A stretch of 21,454 nucleotides of DNA from JAGVUD01 sp052033935 (GTDB taxonomy: Bacteria; Armatimonadota; UBA5829; DSUL01), in contig JBPOJE010000054.1 in the NCBI GenBank assembly GCA_052033935.1, positions 1 to 21,454 on the forward strand. Reading direction: 5' to 3'. The notes under the pieces were generated by a model, which was given only the letters and a program-made list of their open reading frames with translations, was not told the DNA's origin and ran no database searches. Positions 15,560-21,454 of this stretch are shown here, piece by piece (position 1 is the first letter of the stretch; every line of letters begins with the position of its first letter). A program made the translations under genes and the position numbers.

Positions 15560-17035
15560 TCAGCCGCAGATGCAGGCCTCCACGCGTGCGTTGCACTTCG
15601 AGCAGGTCGGCACCCAGTGAGCCGGGCGATACCCTTTTGCCTCACCCGGGCCCAGGAAAACGAAATCAGCCTGCCCCGAGTCGCCGTCCGACTGGAAGCG
15701 TATGCGGACCTGATTCGTGTCGCGCACGTCATCCGCCGAAATGCAGAACATCGCCTGGTTGCCCTGGCTGCCTTCCAGGGTCACCTTCCATCCGCGCGGA
15801 GTCACGAGTTCTAGCCTGGCTGAGATCGGCATCTCCGAGCGCTCCACGCTGACGCCCACGAGTTTCGGCAGCTTTGGCCGTATCACTGGCTCGCCGTAGT
15901 AGTGGAGGGTGATCTCCACGTCATTGCCCGCTGGCATGGTCGCTGCCTGGAAGTCCCGCTCCAGCATCTTGCGCGCGCGGTCGCTCCGGCGAAGCCCGGC
16001 AAGCCTGTTTCCGCTCACACTGGTCTTGTCGCCGAACTCTACCGTGTTCGAGCGCTCCTGCATCACCAGGTCAGCCAAAGCCACGGTCTGCTCCGTCAAC
16101 TCGCCCACTGTTGCGGGCGCTGTCAGACCGCGTGTGAACGGATGCAAAACAATCCCGTCACCCACCGGCTCACTCCACTTCTCGGGAATCCCCGCTGTCC
16201 CGCCCAGAATCCCCAGAATCGAGCCGAGTGTCGCGCCCGTGCAGTCTGTATCGTAGCCGCAGTTGACTGCGTGGCACAGTCTGTCGCCGAAATCCTTGCC
16301 GTACAGCCAGCCGATAATCGTGAAGCCGATGTTCTGCGGAGCATTGCAGGGGTGTTCGTGCTTGTAGCGTTGCAGAATCAGCTCACGCGCCTCGGCCCAC
16401 GGAACCTCGTTGTTGTAGCACCAGACGGCGGCTCTGGCGGAGCGCGAGATAGCCGAGTGAATCGGAATCATCTGCAAGCCGATGTCAATAAGATTCATCG
16501 GGTCGCTCTCGACAAACGCCGCGCTCTCCAGAGCCGCGAAGAACATCTCGCCGTACACACCCTCTCCGCCCGCATGGTCCAGAACGGCGTCCTTCCACGC
16601 CATCTCCGCAGCAAGCTGCGGGTTGCCCGGCGCGATGCACGCCCAGAGTTCGCTGCGGATGGGAGACCCCATCTGGTCAATAAAATCGTTCTCGAAGCAT
16701 CCACTGATCGGCGGGCGCAGGCCCCGCGACAGGTTGTGCAGGCAGAACCCGTACTCATCCCACGGGTAGGGGGCAAGATGCTTCAGCCAGTAATCGGCAA
16801 AATCCGACAGGCGCGGCCGGATGCCGCGGTCTTGGAGCATCTTCAGCCAGACGAGCTGCAAATCTAGGTCATCGTTCGGCAGCGCTTTCGAAGGGACGGG
16901 GTCGAAGAACGTAAGGTTGTGTGTGTCCTTGTTGCCCTCGAGCGGAGTGCCGAGGGTTCCTCCGATGTTCTTGCCAAGCCAGCAGGCATAAACTTTGTCG
17001 CAGTAATCGTCTCTGTTGATAGTCACTGGTTTCAT
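15560..17035 (-). CDS. ADP-ribosylglycohydrolase-family protein with extra C-terminal domain and Cys-rich tail
   Basis: The N-terminal 300 residues are a DraG-type ADP-ribosylglycohydrolase fold, which in characterised members removes ADP-ribose using two Mg ions. Visible motifs are 'GKNIGGTLGTPLEG' (21-34), the metal region 'PNDDLDLQLVWL' (53-64) and 'GYDTDCTGATLGSILGILGG' (260-279), the counterpart of the family's 'GxDxDT'. The third Thr of the consensus is replaced by Cys265. After about 330 a beta-rich region continues to 470, and the protein ends with CSKC (478-481) and CIC (488-490), probably a small zinc site. At 491 residues it is far longer than a plain hydrolase (about 300). There is no signal peptide. 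This branch is often seen beside carbohydrate-degradation genes; its substrate is unknown. Confidence 0.88.
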   Translation of the reverse strand: MKPVTINRDDYCDKVYACWLGKNIGGTLGTPLEGNKDTHNLTFFDPVPSKALPNDDLDLQLVWLKMLQDRGIRPRLSDFADYWLKHLAPYPWDEYGFCLHNLSRGLRPPISGCFENDFIDQMGSPIRSELWACIAPGNPQLAAEMAWKDAVLDHAGGEGVYGEMFFAALESAAFVESDPMNLIDIGLQMIPIHSAISRSARAAVWCYNNEVPWAEARELILQRYKHEHPCNAPQNIGFTIIGWLYGKDFGDRLCHAVNCGYDTDCTGATLGSILGILGGTAGIPEKWSEPVGDGIVLHPFTRGLTAPATVGELTEQTVALADLVMQERSNTVEFGDKTSVSGNRLAGLRRSDRARKMLERDFQAATMPAGNDVEITLHYYGEPVIRPKLPKLVGVSVERSEMPISARLELVTPRGWKVTLEGSQGNQAMFCISADDVRDTNQVRIRFQSDGDSGQADFVFLGPGEAKGYRPAHWVPTCSKCNARVEACICG

Positions 17036-17065
17036 ACGCTAACGGGATTCCTTCCGAAGTGGACA

Positions 17066-17097
17066 GTCTAGAATGGACAGTCCTGCCCATTCTAGAC
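17066..17097. repeat. 11-bp perfect inverted repeat, possible operator or hairpin
   Basis: GTCTAGAATGG (17066-17076) and CCATTCTAGAC (17087-17097) are perfect inverted copies 10 bp apart, with arm centres 21 bp (two helical turns) apart. Each arm holds the palindrome TCTAGA. GGACAGTC also repeats directly at 17061-17068 and 17075-17082. The site lies about 30 bp before the ADP-ribosylglycohydrolase start and about 55 bp after the heparinase stop, both on the - strand. No T-run follows, so an operator is as plausible as a terminator. Confidence 0.55.
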
Positions 17098-17151
17098 ACA
17101 TAGGCGGCCATTTGCACCGGTATGCGGTCGGAAAAGCCAAAGGATTTGCGA

Positions 17152-20100
17152 TTAGCGATCCCCGGTGCCCCGTTCGTGGCCGGTGAAGCCTGGAATCGTG
17201 AACGCCGCGCCCTCTTCGAAGTTGTACACAAAGCCTTTCGAATAATCCGACGCGTCCTGGTAGCCCCGCACGAAAGAGGCCGGCCCGCAGGAGATCCGCC
17301 AGAGGTCTCCCTCGCGCCACGCGCCGCTGATGCGGTAGCAGGCATTCAGCGTCCTGTCATTTTCGATGATGATCTGCCTGCCCACAATGCTGGCCGCGTC
17401 AGGGATGTCGCCGCGCACCCATATCTGTCCGTCTCCCTGCATGTCCCTGTCCATCTTGATGACCGTGCCCGTAAACGCCGCCGTCCCTGTCAGCCGGAAA
17501 TCGCGATACGCAATCTCCCGGCTGCCGAAAAGACCCGCGCGTACGACCTGGCCGTTCTTCAGGCGCAGGAAGCCGATACCGCCGTCGAGGGTGATTCCCG
17601 CCGCTGTCTCGATCCGTTCGCCTTCAGGAGCGCTCAGAATGCAGTCCACGCTTCCGTCACTGAGTGCCACGCGCAGTGCCATGGCGCTCGCCGGGCCCTT
17701 CACGATTGCGAGCTTCGAAACGGCATAAATGACAGGCCGCCCCCGGTAGGGCTCGATCAGTGAAACGAACGTGCTCTCAAGATCAGTGCCCGCGCGGTGG
17801 GCGAGGGCGTAGCGTATGCGCCTGGGGTTGCCGGGCTTGTTCTGGGGCGGGTCGCCGTCCGCCAGCGCAATATCGTCACAGGCCGTGAGCAGGTGCAGGC
17901 GCATGTGGATGTCATCCTCCTCAGTCACGCCGCGGTATCCTGCCTCCGCCTTCCAGTCGAACGTGCAGCGCGAGGGTGGAGCGGTATCGCGCTCGACGTT
18001 GTACAGGAACGAGTAACCGAGCGGGTGGCTTGCGTCCATATCACCGTAGCTCACGCCTTCGCCCGCATACGTTCCCGCCTCCTGTCTTGCCAGCTTCAGG
18101 CCGTGTGTCACGAGAGGCCCCGGAGGTCCGTGGAAGCTGAGCAGGTGGTCGCTGCCACCTTTCACGCGGAATATGTCCACCCCGTAAGCGCTGCTCGGGG
18201 CTTCCACGAAAAGCACACTCCGGTCATAGAGCGACACCTGCGGGTACACTTCGCGGCTCTCCACCCGAAGCGCGCGCAAGCCCGGAAGTTCGGCGAACAG
18301 CTTCGGATGCCCGGAGAGGTTCGTCTGTTGCGCTTTCCCATCCACGATCACCGTGTTGTGCGCGATGGTGTTGTTCGACCACGCCGAGCGGTGCGGCCAG
18401 TCGGCGGCGAACTCGGGGTAGCCCAACTCCGGGGCCAGATCAACGCCAAACGCATAAAGGCCGATGTTGAGACGGTCCGCGTGCCCGTGACGATCCATCC
18501 GGCCGTAATACATCCACAGAGCCTGCCCGTCCGCGCCTCGTCCGTACTCCAGCGACGCCAGTCCGAACCCCGCCAGGTTGCGGCTGCCCTCTGAAGTCTC
18601 GCCCGATTTTGCAGCCTCCACGATCTCAGCGGCGAGAGCGCTGGGTTCCGCGGAGAGGATGTCGCCGCGCAGTCCCTTCGCCGAATCGCCGTTCGTCTGG
18701 TAGGCCGCCTTCGCGGTATCCGCGTCGCGGACCAGATCATACCCCGAAGCGAAGACGGCCGGGCTGCACGACATTCTGCTGATCGCTCCCGTCGAACCCG
18801 TATCCCCGATGTTCGGCGTCGCCATGCCCAACACGCACAGCCGCCATGCCGCGGAGTAAGCCCGCGCGAACTGCGGGAAGTCGCGCAGGATGTTGTTGCG
18901 GGTGTACGCCGGATACTGTGCCATCCGTGTGGCAAGATCGCCAATCGCGCTGTTCCACAGGAGAGAGTATCCTGGCGCCCCTTCCCCTCCGCATCCATCG
19001 CGGTCAATCTTGCCCACAATCGTCCCTGGTATGCGCCCGCCGGATGGCGAGAACACCCAGTCCAGCCAAGTTGATGTTTCCGGTTCGGTGTCCAGTGCGA
19101 TCGCGCATGCCGCCATCGCGCTCTCGTGCATCCCCTCGTTGCCCCAGATGCGCCCGGCCATAATCGCCTCCGCACCACAGCGCAGGATGTTGTCGTCCAC
19201 GTTCGAGACGAAGTCCTGCCGCGTGCCTTTGGGGCGGGGGAGTGTGTACTTCTGCGACTGCCGCTTCAGAAACGCGTACAGCTCCGGGTTATCAACCGTG
19301 CCGCTCAGTATCCGGTCGTAGGAGTCGGCGAGGCTCTTGATCCGGCCTGTTTCCCAGATGCGGCCTTCAATCTTGCCCTTGCGCGATCCGCCGTCCGAGT
19401 GAAACCACCCCAGTTCGGCGTAGGGGTTCCAGTCCATGTCCGGATAGACGTCGGCCATCCGGTCGAGCAGGATGGCGGCCTTGCGCGCATAGAGCCTGTC
19501 GCCCGTGTAGAGATAGGCCCGAGAGATGTCACTGATAGCGTAGGCTATCCACCGCCAGTGCTTCCACGCGTAGAATCCGATGAACTTGTGCGTGCGGCCG
19601 TTGTCGTCGGTGTATCCGAACCCATCGTCCACGCCATATTTGTGAAGAGGGTCCGCCGGGTCCGGATGCACGGCGTTGAACAGTAGCGACCTGTCGCCTT
19701 TCGCGGGGTTGAACAGTCCGCGCTCGTCAATTGCGCTCTCGTAGTACTTCCCGAAATCGTTTGTAGGGAACACCGATGCGCAACTCGGGCAGGTGATCTT
19801 CCACGGCTTTCCGTCGAAGTCTATCTGCCAGGGATAGTTCCCGAATTTGGAGATCGCGCTGCCGCATTTCGGGCATCCGATCTGGTGCGGCTGCTGTTTG
19901 TAGTTCCAGCTCGTGTCAATGCAGCGCGGAAGGTCCTGGCCGGGAATCAAGGCCCAGAGTTCTTCGTCGCTCTTTGCCGCCCACTGAGCCGCGTTTGCCA
20001 CGGCCTTGTCGCGCTCGGCTCGGGCCCAGTCGTAGCGTTCGCAGTTTCGAAGGACGTTGGCGATGCGTTCGCGCGTGTACTTGCCGCCGTACTCTCGCGT

Positions 20101-20163
20101 TGCGTCAGCGTGGGACATCGAGGAGAGGATTATCAGTATGACTGCCAGGCGTAGAGTGTTCAT
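17152..20163 (-). CDS. Secreted heparinase II/III-like polysaccharide lyase family protein with zinc-ribbon-like insert
   Basis: This 1003-residue exported protein has a signal peptide ('LRLAVILIILSSMSHA', 4-19). CPKC (97-100) and CPSC (125-128) near the N-terminus look like a four-Cys zinc ribbon. A long alpha-helical toroid (about 190-480, e.g. 'AYAISDISRAYLYTGDRLYARKAAILLDRMADVYP') leads to the heparinase II/III domain. Its marks are 'MYYGRMDRHGHADRLNIGLYAFG' (551-573) and 'NNTIAHNTVIVDGKAQ' (597-612), followed by beta-sandwich regions to the end. Heparinase II/III proteins cleave uronic acid-containing polysaccharides by beta-elimination; the substrate here is not determinable. The ribosome site before ATG 20163 is weak. 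It is followed 116 bp later by the ADP-ribosylglycohydrolase gene. Confidence 0.88.
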   Translation of the reverse strand: MNTLRLAVILIILSSMSHADATREYGGKYTRERIANVLRNCERYDWARAERDKAVANAAQWAAKSDEELWALIPGQDLPRCIDTSWNYKQQPHQIGCPKCGSAISKFGNYPWQIDFDGKPWKITCPSCASVFPTNDFGKYYESAIDERGLFNPAKGDRSLLFNAVHPDPADPLHKYGVDDGFGYTDDNGRTHKFIGFYAWKHWRWIAYAISDISRAYLYTGDRLYARKAAILLDRMADVYPDMDWNPYAELGWFHSDGGSRKGKIEGRIWETGRIKSLADSYDRILSGTVDNPELYAFLKRQSQKYTLPRPKGTRQDFVSNVDDNILRCGAEAIMAGRIWGNEGMHESAMAACAIALDTEPETSTWLDWVFSPSGGRIPGTIVGKIDRDGCGGEGAPGYSLLWNSAIGDLATRMAQYPAYTRNNILRDFPQFARAYSAAWRLCVLGMATPNIGDTGSTGAISRMSCSPAVFASGYDLVRDADTAKAAYQTNGDSAKGLRGDILSAEPSALAAEIVEAAKSGETSEGSRNLAGFGLASLEYGRGADGQALWMYYGRMDRHGHADRLNIGLYAFGVDLAPELGYPEFAADWPHRSAWSNNTIAHNTVIVDGKAQQTNLSGHPKLFAELPGLRALRVESREVYPQVSLYDRSVLFVEAPSSAYGVDIFRVKGGSDHLLSFHGPPGPLVTHGLKLARQEAGTYAGEGVSYGDMDASHPLGYSFLYNVERDTAPPSRCTFDWKAEAGYRGVTEEDDIHMRLHLLTACDDIALADGDPPQNKPGNPRRIRYALAHRAGTDLESTFVSLIEPYRGRPVIYAVSKLAIVKGPASAMALRVALSDGSVDCILSAPEGERIETAAGITLDGGIGFLRLKNGQVVRAGLFGSREIAYRDFRLTGTAAFTGTVIKMDRDMQGDGQIWVRGDIPDAASIVGRQIIIENDRTLNACYRISGAWREGDLWRISCGPASFVRGYQDASDYSKGFVYNFEEGAAFTIPGFTGHERGTGDR

Positions 20164-20202
20164 GCCCAGTTGTTCGCCGCCGTGCCCCGCAAGCCCTGCG
20201 TG

Positions 20203-21101
20203 TCAGCGGGCGGCGGAGTGTATCTTCGGCTCCGGCAGCTTCAGGGCGCTCGTGACGGCCTCATCGCGCGAAAGCGCCCGGGGGACGCGCTTCACCACGC
20301 TCGCGAGAATCGAGCGTCCCAGACGGTACTTCTGCAGCTTCCCTTCCACGATCACGACCGGCTCCGAAAACGCCAGATACCCGTTTTCGCGATAGATATC
20401 CTCGAAGCAGGTGACATCAATCAGCCCGAACTCGTCCTCCAGGCAGAAGAACAGAACCTTCTTCCCGCTTCTTGTGGGCGGCGTGTGCGGGCAGATGGTC
20501 AGCCCGCCCACCTTCACCTTTTGCCCTCCCGGAATCCAGACCATGTCGGCGGTTGTCAAAAGTCCAAGAGAGTCAAATTTCGGGCGAGTGATACGAGGTG
20601 ACGGCCGGGGTTCAGCGACAGCACGCTGTACTCCATGCTCAGGCGCTCGATATCGTTGAAGTCCGGCAGCGGCGGAGGCGAAGGCCAGGGGTCCAGAAGC
20701 CGCCGTGTCCGATCGGCCCCGTCGTCTGCCACGCCCGCTTTCCACGCTGTCTCCGCCTGCCAGAGCAGCGCTCGCCTGTTCGGGTGCAGGCTGTCGAAAG
20801 CCCCTGCCGCGACCAGCGATTCCAGCGTGTTCATCGGGGGGCGGCACTTGCGGCAGAAGTCCCGGATGTCCTCGAACGGCGCCATTTCGTGAATCCGCTG
20901 GCCCAGCTCTTCTGGCATCCCGCGCACCTGTCGGAACCCGATGCGAATCGTCTCGCCGGTGGACGCGGCAAAATACTCGCTCTCGTTGATGTCGAGCGGC
21001 AGGATCATGACCCCCCGCGTTCGTGCCTGCGTAATCAGCGTGTTCGGCGGGTAGAAACCCATCGGCTGGTTGTTCAGAAGTCCGGCTAGGTAGTGCGCCG
21101 A
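20203..21101 (-). pseudogene. C-terminal fragment of a DnaE/ImuC-type DNA polymerase III alpha subunit
   Basis: Only about the last 300 residues of a roughly 1000-residue polymerase are present. On the - strand the match begins abruptly near 21099 with 'AHYLAGLLNNQPMGFYPPNT' and continues through 'IRIGFRQVRGMPEELGQRI', 'LESLVAAGAFDSLHPNRRALLW' and 'MEYSVLSLNPGRHLVSLA'. A one-base shift at the GGG of 20582-20584 (one base missing) moves it to the next frame. There an OB-fold region reads 'VKVGGLTICPH...GKKVLFFCLEDEFGLIDVTCF' and ends at 20203. The protein ends soon after the OB fold, as in DnaE2/ImuC rather than replicative DnaE. PHP, palm and fingers domains are absent: the three frames upstream of 21099 show no polymerase sequence. 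It is therefore a truncated gene or a misjoined contig end. Confidence 0.8.
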
Positions 21102-21417
21102 CCGACCTGCAGCTGCTCTGCGGGTTGCCGTCCGGGGACATGATGTCTCTCTCCTGAAGTGCAGGCGGCCGGGAAACGCCCCAGGAAAGCACACCGCCTC
21201 GCATGTGCAACTCCACGCGTAAAAACCGAGGACAACGAGCGTGGGCCTGCCTTTCCACACGCAGACAGGCGGGCAGCGCCGAGGAGAAGGATGACATAGT
21301 CTCAGACCAACGACACACGACGCGATTGGTAGCGTAGTTTTGTAGTGTGTAAAAAGGCGGAGGGTGCTCTTGTCTCGAAAGAGTCTGTGACTGCAAACCA
21401 GTCGAGAGGAGCACCCG
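21100..21417. other. About 320 bp without a supported gene, between the polymerase fragment and the right-edge start codon
   Basis: No frame shows convincing coding character. On the - strand an ATG at 21141 has AGGAG about 9 bases upstream and reads 'MSPDGNPQSSCRSVGA', which could be the first codons of an unrelated gene that now runs into the polymerase fragment. The right part is more AT-rich (21326-21355). It may be the end of an inserted element or intergenic DNA brought in by rearrangement. No terminal repeat or duplicated target site could be seen, because the other end lies outside the window. Confidence 0.4.
21362..21416 (+). promoter_or_regulatory. Structured leader (three-way-junction-like) covering the ribosome site of the right-edge gene
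   Basis: GGGTGCTC (21362-21369) pairs perfectly with GAGCACCC (21409-21416), which abuts the ATG at 21418. Inside are CTC-GAAA-GAG (21374-21383, a GNRA-type loop) and GACTG-CAAAC-CAGTC (21389-21403). The ribosome site GAGGAG (21406-21411) lies partly in the closing stem, so folding could hide it. This may be a cis-regulatory RNA; it does not match a riboswitch class I can name. Confidence 0.45.
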
Positions 21418-21454
21418 ATGAGGAGTATAGCGTCAGTTAATGTGATGCGGCAGG
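21418..21454 (+). CDS. Start of a gene cut by the right edge of the window
   Basis: ATG 21418 opens a frame of 12 residues (MRSIASVNVMRQ) to the window end, with GAGGAG 6 bases upstream. Too little is present to identify it; a transposase or other mobile-element gene is possible given the truncated polymerase next to it, but this is only a guess. Confidence 0.35.
   Translation, partial: MRSIASVNVMRQ

Noticed and set aside
20976..21141. Split intein joined to the DnaE C-terminal part, as in cyanobacteria
   Set aside because: No intein C-terminal 'HN' motif or following Cys/Ser/Thr extein residue appears before the polymerase match in any frame.
21381..21407. tRNA-Cys-like anticodon loop (CTGCAAA)
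   Set aside because: The bases flanking the loop do not pair as an anticodon stem, and no D or T arms are present.
21362..21416. Hammerhead ribozyme
   Set aside because: The three-way shape is similar, but the core CUGANGA and GAAA elements are not present in the right places (CUGU and GAGA instead).
21093..21417. Group II intron starting at GTGCG near the polymerase junction
   Set aside because: GTGCG also belongs to the polymerase codons, it would be antisense to the gene, and no domain V or other conserved intron parts are visible.
1..21454. CRISPR arrays, rRNA or tRNA genes
   Set aside because: No regular repeat-spacer pattern, rRNA segment or tRNA T-arm consensus was seen in the intergenic regions.

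Overview
The window reads as a high-GC bacterial chromosome segment from a heterotroph rich in secreted or carbohydrate-active enzymes. A DUF1080 protein, a GH20-like protein, a heparinase II/III-like protein, a large six-hairpin-type glycosidase and an ADP-ribosylglycohydrolase paralogue sit close together. That mix resembles Armatimonadota, Planctomycetota and related environmental lineages, but this placement is inference; no rRNA or tRNA gene is visible to settle it.

Left block (about 120-4443, + strand): a compact stress operon of hrcA, an archaeal-like (group II/III) chaperonin and grpE, followed 14 bp later by a Thermotoga/Bacillus-type DAHP synthase. The promoter ahead of hrcA overlaps a degenerate CIRCE operator, so HrcA probably autoregulates the operon. 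No dnaK, dnaJ or classical groEL/groES is present. The hrcA-chaperonin-grpE order matches the dnaK-operon setting described for bacterial group III chaperonins.

Middle block (4593-13397): a DUF1080 lipid/sugar-type hydrolase and a GH20-like TIM-barrel protein on the - strand. Then, on the + strand, come a DegT/StrS-type PLP aminotransferase, alanine racemase (alr, split by a 1-base shift exactly at its PLP-lysine motif), a large secreted glycosidase broken by one frameshift and one in-frame TAG, a class IV aminotransferase fold protein whose PLP lysine is replaced by valine, and an M55 (DppA-type) D-aminopeptidase. A strong hairpin-plus-T terminator closes this block.

Right block (13460-20163, - strand): heparinase II/III-like secreted protein, ADP-ribosylglycohydrolase family protein, a secreted helical protein of unknown function with a clear sigma70-type promoter, and a CorA magnesium transporter. 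An 11-bp inverted repeat lies between the heparinase and ADP-ribosylglycohydrolase genes.

Right edge (20203-21454): only the C-terminal third of a DnaE/ImuC-type polymerase, itself frameshifted. Homology stops abruptly near 21099. Beyond it lies about 320 bp of non-coding DNA that ends in a highly structured leader directly in front of a new + strand start codon at 21418. Three one-base shifts lie in or beside short single-base runs (about 7917, 10459 and 20582). This leaves open whether the broken genes are real pseudogenes or sequencing errors.
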